DNA of 64,000 bases from Spirodela intermedia. Taxonomy: Eukaryota > Streptophyta > Magnoliopsida > Alismatales > Araceae. The notes under the pieces are model-generated. The model made no database searches and was not told the origin of the DNA. It saw only the letters and a list, made by a program, of their open reading frames with translations. Location of the stretch: contig LR746270.1 of assembly GCA_902729315.2 (NCBI GenBank), forward strand, positions 5,421,721 through 5,485,720, in the 5' to 3' direction. Positions 1-15,400 of the stretch are shown here, in pieces; the first letter of the stretch is position 1; each line of letters opens with the position of its first letter. The position numbers and the translations under genes are program-made.

Positions 1-83
1 TAGTTATATAATTTTCTGGTGTAGATCAGTGGTGAATCTTGAAGAGGAGTTGCTCACCTTGCTGACGACCCGATCCGTTTTGA

Positions 84-1138
<1,055 letters not shown>

Positions 1139-1292
1139 CTATTAAATCATTCAATCATTTTTCCTAATTATTTATATAAAAATGCCTGTTTTTAATTACA
1201 TAAATTCCTTAAGTACAATAATCATTTAGATTTTTAGTAGAAAATAATGGTTCATAAATATCATATTTGGTGGGCTGGGTCGGGGAAGTATA

Positions 1293-1700
1293 ATGGGTTG
1301 CGGATGCCTGTGCCGTAGCAGCCTTGGCTTCACCGGGAGACGGAAGGAGTGGATCGGCGGGGCCGCCGTAGCGGCCGTCAGTCGCCGCTGGCGCTCGGAA
1401 CCTCATCGGCTTCTCTCGCTCACGCCGGTGCGGGCCGCCGGTCTGATGTCGTCGTCCTCGCCGCCGCCGCCGGAGGAGGAGAAGAATAGAAAAGGAGGGG
1501 CGGCGGCGCAGGAAACCCCCAATTCTCCTTCGGTGGCGCCGCCGCTGCCGCCGCCGCCGGAGGCGCCGCTGCCGGGGGACTGCTGCGGGAGCGGCTGCGT
1601 CCGGTGCGTGTGGGACGTCTACTACGAGGAGCTCGAAGCCTACAACAAGTTGAGCGCCGAGAGGATGCCGGAGGCGAAGACGATGGCGGACAAACGATGA
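1293..1700 (+). CDS. Oxidoreductase-like domain protein (copy 1)
   Basis: Single-exon frame of 135 aa. The C-terminal block reads CCGSGCVRCVWDVYYEELEAY, the signature of the small oxidoreductase-like domain (CC-x3-C-x2-C-x-W-D-x-Y); animal OXLD1 carries the same motif and is mitochondrial. Upstream is a Pro/Glu-rich, low-complexity linker. The first ~50 residues are Arg/Ala/Ser-rich without acidic clusters and could be an organelle presequence. The next in-frame Met (position 1446, before a Ser run) is an alternative start. No catalytic function is established for the domain; four cysteines suggest metal or redox chemistry, which is inference. A second, diverged copy lies 450 bp downstream on the same strand. 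The gene starts 154 bp after the kinase stop. Confidence 0.75.
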   Translation: MGCGCLCRSSLGFTGRRKEWIGGAAVAAVSRRWRSEPHRLLSLTPVRAAGLMSSSSPPPPEEEKNRKGGAAAQETPNSPSVAPPLPPPPEAPLPGDCCGSGCVRCVWDVYYEELEAYNKLSAERMPEAKTMADKR

Positions 1701-2153
1701 GAAGACGGAATCGAGCCCCCCCCACCCCCCCCTTCTTCGTCCCCAGATTGATCATCGGCCTCACCATAATGCATTATTAATAATTGAAAAACGGATTCCA
1801 ATTTTCTCTTCCATCCTATCCTGCGTTGCATTTGAAAACACTTCCATTCGATCCCCATAATCAGGTTCCGCCACTGGATCGTCGTCGTCGTCGTCTCTCT
1901 GAAATCAAATCTTCCAACGCACCTTTTCTTCCCCGATGCAGCAGATCCTTCGTCCCTGTAATCAGGCATATCTTCTTGCCAGACCCATAGGATCCTGATG
2001 ACGGTGAAGCCGCACCTTCTCAGCAGACCGCCGTGACGGTGAAGAAACTGGCACGCCGATCGAGGCATGATATGTTTTTTAGAATTACAGAAGGTTTCTC
2101 TAACATTCATGGATTTTAGGGGGGGATCCAAGCGGAAGTAGTGTCGGGGAGAT
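1701..2153. other. Spacer between the two Cys-motif genes
   Basis: 453 bp, probably the 3' UTR of copy 1 and the promoter/5' UTR of copy 2. It contains short C-runs just after the first stop and a CGT-repeat patch near 1882-1894. No homology to a known coding family is visible. Confidence 0.5.
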
Positions 2154-2375
2154 ATGTCAACCATGGCGTACGATGTCACCACTCTAGGGACACCCCCGCC
2201 GGCTTTAAAAAGGGTGGCTGGCGGAGACAGCACAAGATGGGCTGAGCAGCCGCCGCCGAAGAAGCCGCGGCCGGGGGCCTGCTGCGAGGGGGACTGCAAG
2301 CGCTTGTGGGACGTCTACTACGACAAGCTCGACGCCTACGAAAAGTTGGTCGCCGAGAGGACGAGGGGGAAGTAA
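2154..2375 (+). CDS. Oxidoreductase-like domain protein (copy 2, short, diverged)
   Basis: A 73-aa frame with CCEGDCKRLWDVYYDKLDAY followed by EKLVAERT, clearly paralogous to the gene at 1293-1700 (CCGSGCVRCVWDVYYEELEAY, NKLSAERM). The N-terminus is short, with a KKPRPG stretch where copy 1 has a Pro/Glu linker, and it lacks any presequence-like region. The fourth motif cysteine is replaced by Leu (C-K-R-L instead of C-V-R-C). ATG at 2163 (good context, ccATGg) is an alternative start. An unseen upstream exon is possible. It may be a functional short paralog or a decaying duplicate; the intact frame and preserved WDVYY core argue against a very old pseudogene. Confidence 0.62.
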   Translation: MSTMAYDVTTLGTPPPALKRVAGGDSTRWAEQPPPKKPRPGACCEGDCKRLWDVYYDKLDAYEKLVAERTRGK

Positions 2376-2728
2376 TGAAGAACACGGCGAGCCGATTGGA
2401 TCTACCCCATCACCGACCTGAATTCAGCATTAACACCTCCTCCATCGCTTCTTCCTGATCATCTCTCACTTGTAGGACGCGGATTGAGCGAGAAATCGGA
2501 GGGTAGGTAATGACTTGAGAACAAGTTCCAGGGCCCTTCTCCCTCATCTGATGCTCTCGGCATCTCCGAGCCACTCCTCAATGCAGGGTTAAATAAAACT
2601 CAGATAATCACTTATGGGCAGGCAAGCAAGCAAGCAATGGCCTCATTGAGCTGTAATAACTGCATCCATCATGTTCATCCACGAGCTTCCAAAGTTCTAG
2701 CAGGGAGGACAGGGAAAGAGATGACGCG

Positions 2729-2776
<48 letters not shown>

Positions 2777-3440
2777 CAGTCTAACCTCACCCCCGGCCCC
2801 TGTAATTGCCCTTGTTCTTTTCACGGAGTGCACTCTTATGAGGAGGGGTGTACCAAAAATGTAACCTAACATAACAGAAGAGGAGAAGATGAGATATATC
2901 TGGAAAGAAGGAATACCAGAAGCTTGCCAAACCATTGTTGAGAGCAAGATGCACATAATACAGGCAAAAATAGAACAATCATCCTCTATTGGGGTGCGGT
3001 GCATACGGATATATACAGGTGGACGAGCTAGTGTATGTAGTATGTACACGTGTGAGGATGCGCTAGACAGCTACGGTTTGGACTCCACAGAAGACGAGGG
3101 CTGGGTTTTGGAGCTTTGGCCAGCCTCGTCTGGTGACAGTCTAGTCTAGTCTTGTCTCTGAGGAGCTCCTCCGCCTCCTAGATTACCACTTCCCCAATGG
3201 AATAATCTGCAGAACAGAGGGAAACGATTATTCCACTACTACTAGCCTGCCTGCCTGTCCTTTTGACATCAGAAGCTATCCATATCACACCTTTACTAAA
3301 AGTAGCAGGGGACTCCGTTAAAAACAGGAGCTCGAGAATGGGATGGCCTTGGTTGAGCAGCTACATTTAGCACGACTACTACGTACAAGGATAAAAATCA
3401 GACACACAAATAGAGATTCTATGAAAAAGAAGATCATGCC
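2376..3440. other. Convergent intergenic region
   Basis: About 1.06 kb between the 3' end of Cys-motif copy 2 (+) and the 3' end of the formin (-). It holds the TAA microsatellite at 2731-2776. I see no homologous peptide in any frame; the open frames here depend on the TAA/ATT repeat. Confidence 0.6.
2731..2776. repeat. (TAA)n microsatellite
   Basis: An uninterrupted trinucleotide run of about 15 units, lying downstream of the second Cys-motif gene. It creates poly-Ile frames on both strands that are not genes. Confidence 0.95.
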
Positions 3441-6400
3441 TCAGACGCAGACGAGCGACGATAAGATGTGATTCCAGGCCCCTTTGGACGCCCCTCCCTC
3501 CTCCGAGGTCTCCGGCGGCACCTGAGCGATGGGCCTTGACGGGTCGATGTCACTGCAGGGATGCGATCATAAAAAAAAAGGGGTTTTTTGACATGGAAAC
3601 CCACAAGTATATCATCAGTTTGCTAAAGTCATTCATACTTGGCACAATTCAACCAAACCTGTTTCTTGTTTGGGGAAATAAATCTCGCCCTCTCAGAATC
3701 AGCGCCGTCCTTGTTGGCGGAACAAGGATTAGCCCTGTCTTTCATGGCCTCCTTTTCCAGTTTCTTCTTCTCGGATTCCGCCTGCTTGGCATTTTCATCT
3801 CTTGCTTTATTGAACATGTTGACGAAGAGAACCAGAATCGAAGTCACTGCGCAGGTAAGACGGTCAAAAGCATGATCTCTCAGAAGAACATTAGAAGAGA
3901 ACAAAGTACGGGCTGGCCAGTTTGCTTTCTTATGGTGTGTATTACAACATATCTATATCTATTTGAAGTCTTCGCTAGGAGAAACTACATCTATTTACCA
4001 AGTCCGATCATCTGCAGAGGTTTATCACAGGCCATTCTTACTATGACCTCTTGAAAGGTAAATTAATCACTTAAAACACAAGAAACAAACATTATGTGAT
4101 CGATCTCAAGTCCAACTCCATAGGTTGGCAGAATTAATTATTTTAGCTAAAACCATCCCGTGACACCTCAACCTGGAATTGAGGATACCACTCAACCTCC
4201 ATTCTGAAAATGAGGCAACAATAAACACCACAAACAATCCAGCATAGAATCACAATACCAAACACAGATTGAACATTGACTTTACCAGAGAAATTGGATC
4301 TGGAGATCTATGCTTAACCTGTCTACATTCAGAAGACCAGGTTTCTGACTTGTCTACAACACTCGATTTGTCTCATTAGTCACTGTTGTAATATGGCCCC
4401 TTTCTTCTTCTTCCTATCTCAACAGGAGTAAATACAAGAAAGGAGAGAAGGAGAGCACGGTTGGATGCGTGCTTTTTAACATTATTTTTCTAAAAGGAAC
4501 GCATTCACGTTCAGGAAAGCAAAGGTCAGCACGCTTGGAGAGGAATCGCTGCTCCAAGAGATTTAATTTTTTTTTATCAAAATCAATAAACTATCAGTCT
4601 GATTTGGGAGAAGTAGCATAGACTATATGATGAAATAATCCATTTCTACTTGTACCTGTCATTGCATTCATTATCTAACCTAAAAAAACAACCTATTGAA
4701 AGTTCTTCTGTAGAGAGACAGTAAGAAGTAACATGCAGATTCTTTCATTCAATGGCATCCGCAGCTACCATGCACATAGGAAACTAAATAGACGAGGATA
4801 AAATGTAACCAAACCTTGTTCAAAGGGACAACGAGCTGGGTCTTCCCCAAAGTATTGAGCCAAAGAATCTGCACTTCTTCCCTGAAAACAAGTTCCTGAG
4901 TTACGGTAAACAGCGGAAGATTAAATAAGCCTTGGAATATACATACTATGAGAAAGCATACCACTTCAGAGTACAAAGCCGTAAGTGACCTAACATCTGC
5001 CTCAGCAGTATGGAGGAAATCTTTCAAGACCTGAGAGGAAAAAACCATAGAATATTATCCAGGGAAGCGTTACTGTTGGAAACACTATCATAAAAAACCA
5101 TATTAAAAATTATAAGATGTAGAGGAAACTATCAACCTCTATCAATCAACTAAATGGAACTACACGCACAGTAACCACTGGTAAATTGAAAAGTCAACAA
5201 AAGCTAGGGTAGTGGTATTTTAGTAAAATAAAATTGATTTATTTAACAATACTGTTATACTTTTAAGCAAAGTATAACGTTTCCCAACCAATCAGTAATC
5301 ACAACGAAAAAAAGATTCTAGTAGCTAATTTAAACAACAATGTCTTTTATTGCATAAGTAATCATTTCTAACAATGCAGGATCTTTCATTGTTTAATAAT
5401 CAACCTCAATGCAAAGCTTCCCGATTTCAAGGATTTTATATATTTAGTATCAAAAGAAAATGTGAGTGCGTTCTAATGAGGAACCTTGAAGTAGAAATGG
5501 GTCGACTGCCCACACATCCTTTGAAACCGTTGTTAAACTAAGCAAAAAGGGAAAGAAGATGAGGGAATTCAATCATATAAGGGAAGCCACTCACTTATTC
5601 CCCTCTTTACTGACAAGCAGTCAGAAGGCAGAGGATTGAGGTCTACAGTCAGATGGACGGCTCTATCTTCTTTTGTTTCAAGGGAAAACAGATCGGCTGG
5701 AGCATTGTTGACGCCAATCACTTTGCTCGGATGAAACCATAAGGTGTCGGAGAATGAACAGAAGAGAGCTAATGTCTTTTCTTAAACTCGTTGAAAGAAC
5801 TAATCAATAAATTTTCATCAATCAGTCTTTATTTGCTTTCACTATCACTGGAGAACTAAGGCAAGATAACTCTCACTGAAAAGGATAGCTGCCTAATTTC
5901 ATTAAAAATAAGTGAAAACTTAAGACATTTCACCAAGCAACCACTGCTTACACCACGCACCAAAAAGATGTGGTGTTAGGTAGGTCCTCTGAAAGAGAAT
6001 GTCCAATATTGAAGGCCTTGCATTCCCTCAAAGAAATGTTCGCATCAGGTCATTAGGTAAGTGCACACTGAATCCAAATGCAAAACATTCTTGTTCGAAA
6101 TCCATCAAAATTCCATTTTTTGGTCTTTTTACAGTGGTACATATAAAATGGGATATTAACTAAAAGAAGAGATACGCATACTCCTGAACTTCAAGTCTAA
6201 GATAGAAAAGTACAGAAAACATAGCTGCTTCTCATCATGTAGGGATTGGAAAAACATAAAGATACATCTGAGTCCTTGAATAAGACACTCGCAATCAGTT
6301 TGAGACATACAACCTTGATTATTTGCGTGCAGTTCCAGGTTACTAACTTTATAAACTAGCAGAATCGTCAAAAAACGAACGTGGCATGCAAAATACAAAT

Positions 6401-9400
6401 TTTCCATCCACCATCTGCTTATTTGCTTCCTTGATCCCCTCAAGAAGGTAGGAGATGACAATTATCCAATTAATACAACCAGGTTGAAAATATTTCTTTG
6501 TGACACAAATTTTGAACATAAATCACAATCCTTCTGGATTATTTCTTACTTCATAATCATACGTTGAGGAAACAGAATAATCACAAACAATAATTACTGC
6601 ACCTTACGGAATCCTATGGATATAGCCCCATCGCCTTCTGAAGCAGTAAGTTCTTGCTCAACTTTTTCTAGACCCTTGCTCACTGCTTGCATCTCTTCAG
6701 CCAACAACTTGAGTTGAATCTACCGTTTTCAATGAATTGCGAGGTTAGCGTCAGAAAAATTTTAAAAAATTATGCTTAATCGGTAATACGATAATCCAAC
6801 TCCTAAATAGAGAAATAATACAAGTACCTTAGAAGCAGCTTCTAAATGAACAAGGTCTTTGCCAAAATCCAACAATTCAGGCATTTTCTCGGAAATGAGC
6901 TGAAATTTCAGAAAGAATAAATTTGTGGAAAGCTATCAGAACACAGCATAATGATAAGAACCTCCAAGTACACAGCATAATACAAATTTGTGCGTGGAGC
7001 CTTATCACATAACCTCCAAGAACACATATCGATGCTACTCAGACAAAATAAACTTTCTAGAAAGTTCAAATAAGTTTCAACATATAAAGCACATATAAAT
7101 CACTCCCCAAATAAAAAGGCTTCCCTTTCCAGCTCTTTCGCTTTTGTTCAAGATGCCAAGATACTATAACGTCTACTTTTCCATGACGACTATAGATGAG
7201 AAACTTTAGCCAGAGGATATGGAATGCCTTGCAATTCCATGCATTCTTAAACTGTGTCTACATTAGTATCCCACAACAAATGGTAGAAGATCATGAGAAA
7301 CCCTAGAAGATTCTGTTGTCTTTAATTCGTAAAACAAACCTCATGACTTTAAGAAATGACTCTTCATTTTCCATAAGACTAACTCTTCATTTATTGTAGT
7401 GAATATAGCCACATCCATATAGGGGGCATCAGATTCTTGTTGAACGATTTCTCAGAGAAGTTAGTAACAAAACCTAGCAGGCTTTTCCAGTCATCCACAA
7501 CTGTCTGTTGTCACAATCCTTCTGTTAGCACAAAGTGACCCCTTCTGTTGACCATTTGGCTCATCAAAACATTTTATAGTGTCTAAATAAGTTGCATTTT
7601 TCCTTTTTTTTCACCTTAAATGTAATTTTCTGTATTACTTGTGTGCCGAACAGGAACAGACCAGCCCAGTTCAACCCCTGTACTAGGGCTCTGGTATAAA
7701 CACCTGGCCCAAACGCTAACCAATGCAAAGTGCGTCTTATTTCTCCTGTTCAGGACTAGAGTTTTCGGGTTTTGCTGCCTGTGATATAACGTTCACCATG
7801 GATCAGAGCCGATGGTTTGATCAAGTTGTCTTTAATCTCTGCTGTCTTGAGACGTCTCTATCAGAAGATGCTCCCAGCAACGAGAAGAAGATAAGTAAGT
7901 GGTCGTGTAATCTTCTCATTTACTTCGAATCTCTTTCCTTCTTGGCTGTCACCGCTGGTTTTCTTCTTAGCCATCAAGTACCATTTTCAGGTGTTGCGAC
8001 ACAAACGACTGGTCTGTGAACTGTTCTTCGTATCCTCCTGTGTATTGGAGGCAAGAGAACAGCCGAGAGCTGTCAGCTAGAAATCAATTCACTTGGAAAT
8101 TGATTCATTCAGTCCCGTTTGAAAAACACCAGAAATTTTTAGTGATTTAAACATATTTGAGACAACATCGAGCCTTGGATCTACCGGATTCCAAAGGTTT
8201 GAGCGAACCCAGTCATATGGGGAGTTGACAGCCATCCAACAGTCATGCAGATTGGATGGGCGCAGTTTTCTTAACTGGTCTCAATTGATCAGGACCGTGC
8301 TGAAAAGGAGAGGGCATATCAATCATCTCCTAGGTACAGGGTCTAAACCAGGATATCCCTACTTTGAGATGTAGGATGAAAAGGACTCAAGAATCATGGC
8401 ATGGCTATGGAGCGCCATGATACCAAAAATCGCCAATGCTTTTATGATCTTAGCTACGGCCAGGGACACATGGGACAATATACATCAAACTTATTCAAGA
8501 GCTAGAGATGCAGCACAAGTATAAAAGGTAATGATGAAGATGATGACAATGAAATAAGGAAAAAAGACAAGACAACTAAAGATGTTATGACAAGAGTATG
8601 ATCAATACAAGACAATTAATATGAGAGATCCTGAAGACGAAGTTATTCCTCGAGATTTTATGGAACACATGCAATCACCTTGTATTCATCAGTAAGTACA
8701 CAGTCAACAGAATGTGGTTTGAACTAAGTCATGATACTCATCACTCGTAATGGTGAAAACAGAAATTCATCAAATATTCTAGACTAGGATGGCTTGAAAC
8801 TGTCTACACAACTCTTATGCTGACATCTTCAGTTCTAACAAGGCATAGCTTTAACCACTGTTGAACATAGTCCGTTTCTGTCTCCCAAAGCTAACATCTT
8901 GAATGTCACAGTTCATCAGGAAGCATTTCGCTTCAATAGAATAGATCTTAGATTTTAACAAAACAGTAGAATAATGAAAGAGATTGGATTCCTCTGAATA
9001 CACACCACAACTCCTGTACAGGAAAGGGATTCATCCTCAAGATTTGGTCATCACATAAACAAACAGAAGTACAAACTGAAACTTCTAGCAAAAACTATAT
9101 TGTTTTGAGAATAGAGGAGCACAGATAATTTCAGCATGTTAATTAGAATACATCAGACGATGCCATAATCAAAATATTAAGGTCATCCTAATATTGTTTT
9201 GAGAATAGACGATTTTAAATGATCTGCTAAAGAAAAAACCTTAGATAAATAGTGCATTAAGGTCATCCTATTATTCCTTGCACGAATGTCTGATAGCTTG
9301 AGCAATGAATCTAATTTGAATCCCACAGCAGATCCTGCAATACCATTGGTGCAGAAGCCAATCAAAATAAATTTCTAGCATCTGCTTACACGTAGAATTT

Positions 9401-12400
9401 AACGACATAGGGTAGCACGTCATAGTACCTCTCGCTGTTCCCTGGTTTAATACGTTTCCTAATGTAAGAATTGTCTGCATTATTTGTCTCAGCTTTTTAG
9501 AGCCTTTCACCTGAAAATAAGGACAGATCAGACACAAATCATACTTGCCAAGCTCCTTTGGGGAAATAATAAAGTTATAAGATTACCTCAATAGCTGCAT
9601 CATTAATAGTGTTCAAGTTGGATCGCAGCTCATTCACCTGCAGAAACAATACAGGATATCTCAAACATTGTGAATATTAGACAGGAAGATCCACCCATGG
9701 GCACTGTTATCCTGCTCTTACCTGTGTGGAAAACGTAATTTTAAAAGAGAAAACACGTAGCTTGGATTCAACACGTGGGACCTTCATCAACTCTAGGAAA
9801 AACTGCCAAGCCAAGGAGTGTCAAAGTTAACCAAGAAACATGCTTAGATGAGTATTCAGTGCATCAGATCTACCTGCTCACACCTCCCGAGCATATCTTT
9901 GTTGCCGGTATAATTCTGTAAGGATATAAAACCAAGGAAGAAAGTCAACAAAATAGAAGACAAATAGTCAAACTGGCAACGTAAGAACTTGTCGGACATT
10001 GAACTGAAAAGGTCCAAACAAGACAAGTGATTCTGGAACCAAAAATACACTGGAAATTCCAGGAAAAATCTTAGTTTTAGCATTTGTTCAAAGTAGTCCT
10101 TTCGTACTGTACAGAAACTTAAACTTCGAGTAAATTCAAAAGAGCAATTTACGTCAACAGAAATGACTAGCAAGGCTGCACGTCATTTTCTCTATCTAAA
10201 TACTGAAGTAGAAATGATTCACGGCAGACAGAGATAACCAGAGTGGAACTCAAAGAACAAGAGAAAAAACGACAGAATATAATTTATTGACGTACATTTT
10301 CAGAAGGAATTAAGATCTGTAAAGTCATAGTAAAGAAAAGAAAGCAATGCTCCAGTCATGAATTTATTTTGGAAATTTTTTCCCTCCATGCATCAGAGGC
10401 AGATAGATAATTCGAGTTCTGCACGTCATTTGATACTTTGGACATTATCTTTGTAAAAGAAACGTTTCTTTCGTTAGATATTAGAACGACTAGAAAAAAA
10501 AAAACAGATTAAACTGCGACACACTATTTTTACAGTCACTTCTAAACTAGATTTCTCATTCAAGATTCTTTCATGTATTTGAAAACACATCAATAATTGC
10601 GAATAATACACTTCATCGTAAATCCATACATAAGAATCAATAGATAGTCTGGACTCACAGCAACCCTTGCAGCTAAAAGGTTTTGTCAATTATTGTAGAT
10701 AAGGGAGCTGAGTGTTCGGTAAACAATGAATGGGGAGTATAAGAAAGTGAAAAGTGGCAACATTACAGGTACATTCTTTTGTACAACTTAGTTAGCACAA
10801 TTAATCATACATAACAAACATGAAAATGTTGACCAATTCTAAATGATGATCCCTAGCCAATAATAATAAGAACGAACAAGCAGCTTTTAGTATCATCATT
10901 ATATCAGCATTTACACTGCCCGTCTAGTACAGAGATCAAGTATTTTACCAGAGAAATGTCTCAATTCTCGGAACTTGGCAAAGATTTAAGCATAAATGAT
11001 TTTCCTTTTGATAGAGCCTGGAGAAAAAAATTACGAGGGGAAAACAATGACAGAGCCTGGAATAGATCAACATTCAACAAGTGCACTCCCAGATCCAACG
11101 TAGATCAGGTTTGATTATTGAATGATAATTACAGTACACTTGAGAACTACAATATAGAGGATAATGTCCTTCCAAAGATAACTGATTCCTTATGTGATCA
11201 TTTACAGAACCTAGTAGTGTTTCATTTTAACTAACAACTGACCAACTAGAAAAGTTGACCAATTTACAGGACTGCAGATGCTCCCCTAATCTGTGCAGAA
11301 AATGATTTCACTCTTGAAAGCAAAGTAGACGAAATACACAAAGTAGGGATCTAGAAGCAGCTAGTTAAGAGATTCGTATAGGATATGGGAAAAACCTCTT
11401 TTGTGTATATTTGAGAGGAGGGAGAGACAAAAATTATGAGAAAAATCGAGGATGAGGACATTCAGCAATTTGAAGACCCACAAAGATTATTCCCAAAGTG
11501 GTCAATAGTGAGCCTCCAGTTCAATGGGGAGAAGTGGAGAGGAAAAAAGAGGAAACTTCTGCCAAGTCAAGTTCTTTACGTGCCTGACAACACATAAAAT
11601 ATTAATACTACAAAGTTTTTCAATCATGAGACAGAGCAATGATATTAACAGCCAAAGAGAAACTTGAAGGATGAACAATTCAGCGAGTGGAAAACCATCT
11701 ATGTTAACTTGTGGAACGAATTATATTAACAGCTGTGTTAAATAAAAGATGCAGACAAGAAAAGAAAAAAAAAAAGAAACTTCTCAATCAAGTAATCTGC
11801 TCTTAATTTTTCCTGTTACACAGGTAATAATCATGGCGTAGAATTAAAATATGAAAAGAAACCTCAAGAATGAAGAGATTCAGTACTCTGAAGAGCATAA
11901 GTCCACTTCTGGTCCATTGCACGAGATGATAAAAAATAAAAGAATTTCTCAGTCAAGTCAAGTCATCACATAGTCCAAGATGGAACAACTGGACATCCTA
12001 CTACACATCAGATCTAGAAACCCCCTTCTCCTTTTGAGAGTAATATTTTTTATGAGAATTTCACATGAAAGCATTTTTACCTAAACCAGCTGACTACTTC
12101 CATGGATACCATATGTAACACCACGGTGTAGGGGACTGATTATGTTCAGGGAGCTTTTTTCGATCTCATGCCAGATGAAAATCTCCTATAAATCGCCCCA
12201 TTTCATTTAATGATCCTATGGACTGCCCAAGTAGGAAGGAGAGAGTGAGTTGTGAAAGTTGGGGGAATACTAGGTCAATTAATGCATGCATTCTCCAGAG
12301 TTGAGAGAATTTTAGGGCGGCTAAGACTCCATCCTTCACCTGACATCAAGAAAGAAAGATGACCAACATACAGGTAAAACAAATTATTTTAAACCCAACT

Positions 12401-15400
12401 TGAATGCACATCATTTCAGAGATGATTAAATTTCATTCCAGAATGGAGCAAGTAAGGAGTTTTCTACAAATTTTTTTGTAGAACTGACATAAAAGAATAA
12501 TACTTATTGTATGAGATTTAAACTGCTGCATAAATGCGAAAAACCATTTCTCTGCTATTCATCAAAACTTTACTAATTTAACGCTTTTTATTGTCTAGTC
12601 CAAGTCGAATTGTCATATTGCCTAGGGCTAAGGTTCTAGAATACTGCCTAGATTACCTTATAAACCTGGGAATACTTATTAAAGGAAAGCATTTGTAAAC
12701 ATCTAGAGCTGGAGACGACATAATGAGCTAGGGTACTAAGATAACTCAACTCATAAAGCATCCAGTCCTGATTTTAGGCGCACATTACTCATTAAAGTAG
12801 TAGTTACCTTCAGCATCTCCATTTCTTCTTTTGTAGGGGAAAATTTGATAAGGTTCTCCACTTGGTCAATATCTAAAACTGTCGCATCCAAAGCCAAGAT
12901 GGCACTCTAAACATCAAAAAAATTAAAGAAACAATCAATTAACAAAAAATTATATATCCCACAAGACATAATCGGAAGTAAATTGCTAATTTGAGAATTT
13001 ACACATGTCAAAAAAATTGTATTGGAAAAGAGTATATGCTATTGCTCTGGAAGTGCGATGATTCAAAAAATGTTGAAGTTTTATTCTACATTAGTTTCCT
13101 TTGCATCATAACAGAGAATAACTCGATGTACCATCATATCAGGAAGTGGCATCTTGATTTTGGTGAGCATGATTTCACAGTTATTTGCTCTGCGCATGTC
13201 AACCTTCAAAAAATAAAAAAGGAATAAGTAGCTTATTCTATATGAAAGTAGAAAAAATTGATAACAAGACAAAGTATGCACACAACTGAAAGAGATACGT
13301 CCACAAATTCACCAGATAAAGACATGATACTCAAGAAAATACATAACTGACAATAAAGCAGACAGTTGTTCTCTCTCATCTAGAAAGACATTTCAAAACA
13401 AAATAGACGGTGTATCACCACATTGCTGAGAAGCATTCAAACGATTATCTAATTATCACAGATTTTCTGTAAGAAAAAAATACACCCTGTCAAGATCAAA
13501 GCTTTGAATGATCCCCCGATCATTACCTTCCTTTCCACAAACCAGCACTAAGGAAACATGCCTACTTGCACCACCTAACATTTTACAGAAGAAATGTATA
13601 TCCAATTAGTTGATCCTTGGCTTAAATCGGTTCATTTGGGCCAGTTTTAGGTATTATCTTGCTAAAATAGGAGGGGAGCAGAGAAAATGTGGGATTGATG
13701 CCCTGGTAATTTTTTATCCATATTGCCTGATTCCTTCTGTATCACCAGGATTGAGTTCAGAAAATGTTGGGATCAGCCGATCAGAACCATCCTTCTCATT
13801 ACATAAGAGAAAACCATTGCTCAATGGAACCCATAATGTTGGACCTTAAGCGGTAGACGCACCTAACATTTCGAATGAATAATGCACCAGTTGTTTTATG
13901 CGCCCACCATTCAAATCTTCAAAGCAACAAAATTTAGCAAAAAATATGTTTCCAAGGAGAAACAAGCAAAGCCCTATTCACATGAGCATTAGTGGACTTA
14001 GCTATAGCTTCATCATAGGTATCTAGATTCCAAAACTACCCTAGTAAGAGGAATTTTCCTGTCTTACATTCAACAATAATAATCAAGCTTAATAGAAAAT
14101 GTGGCGTCATAAAATATGCAATAAATGACCAAGAAATACAGATCAGAATCCCCATCCAAATGGAAGATGATTGTTTTATTATTTGCGTCTCAGACAAGGA
14201 GGCAAAAAGTAATGATTGCATATTCGAAAGTAATTAGCACTTGACATAAAGAAAAGTAGATGAAGAGTTAACTTAGAAAAAAAATTAATCAAAAATTTAG
14301 CAAATTATTTGATCTGGAGAAAGAGCCATAATTACGTGTTAATAAATTTAAAACAAATTAACTGAAATACATTTCCATTGATGATACAAACGACCACCAT
14401 TCATTGAACAAAATATGCATTAATACTTTGCTACGATGTTACTAAAGTACAGATGGCAAAGTACTATGCAGCCTACCAAATGAACTGTCTCCGGCTTGTT
14501 GACATTAGAACCCCGACGCACTCCACTTTTTTCCACACTACCCTCAGAAGCCACTGCTGTTGAGAATAGGCTCTCAAGCTCTGAAATATCAATTTCAGGA
14601 GCCCTGAAACAGTGAAAGAAATCAATAGTATCACCATCCCTGCTTAAGTAAATAAGTAATCAAGCCGAATTCCGGTGCTTAAACACTTAAATAATAGGAT
14701 AAGGATTATTGAGCTAGTTTCAGCTGCTGTCAGCAAGTATATTCAATGAAACCTAGGCCAGGTTATTCAATTCAGTCACTAAAAAATCAAACTTAAAGAA
14801 AAATCAGAAACTGAGGGACTTATAAATCAATACACTATCATTTACCAAGTAATGTATTTAATGATTTGCGTGGTTTAAATTCTTTTGCCAACTACCTTGC
14901 TTGGTTCTCCTGTTTCTGAGAATCAGCCCATAAACTTCCTTGCACTGCTCGAGTAACCTTAACCCAGTGTAGTGGCTTCAAAGATGCTTTCTTAGGTACA
15001 TTAGCACCTGGCGTAGCTCCACGATCTCGTCCTGAATTTGGTGCCATAGATCTTCCCCTTCCAGCAGCAGATGGTGGTGGTGGTATTGGGTTAACTGGCA
15101 CTTTTGCTCCAGGATGTTGTGGTCGACCAGGTATATTTGCATGGCTTACCCCATGAAAGGGTGGTGGAGACGGCACAGGAACAGACTGCTTTGATACCTG
15201 AGATGGTGGTGGTGGCGGTGGTGGTGGAACTGGCCCACCTCGGGAAGGAAGTCTAGGAGGTGGTGGGGGAATTGGAGAACCATGACTTAATATTGGAGGT
15301 GGTGGAGGAGGAGGTGGGGCTCCACGAGTATCATTTATCCCAATATGGCTTGTATTTGCAGGACGTGGTGGTGGTGGTGGTGGAGGAGGAGGTGGGGCTC

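Noticed and set aside
2637-3049. Poly-Ile frames on both strands
   Set aside because: Produced by the TAA microsatellite.
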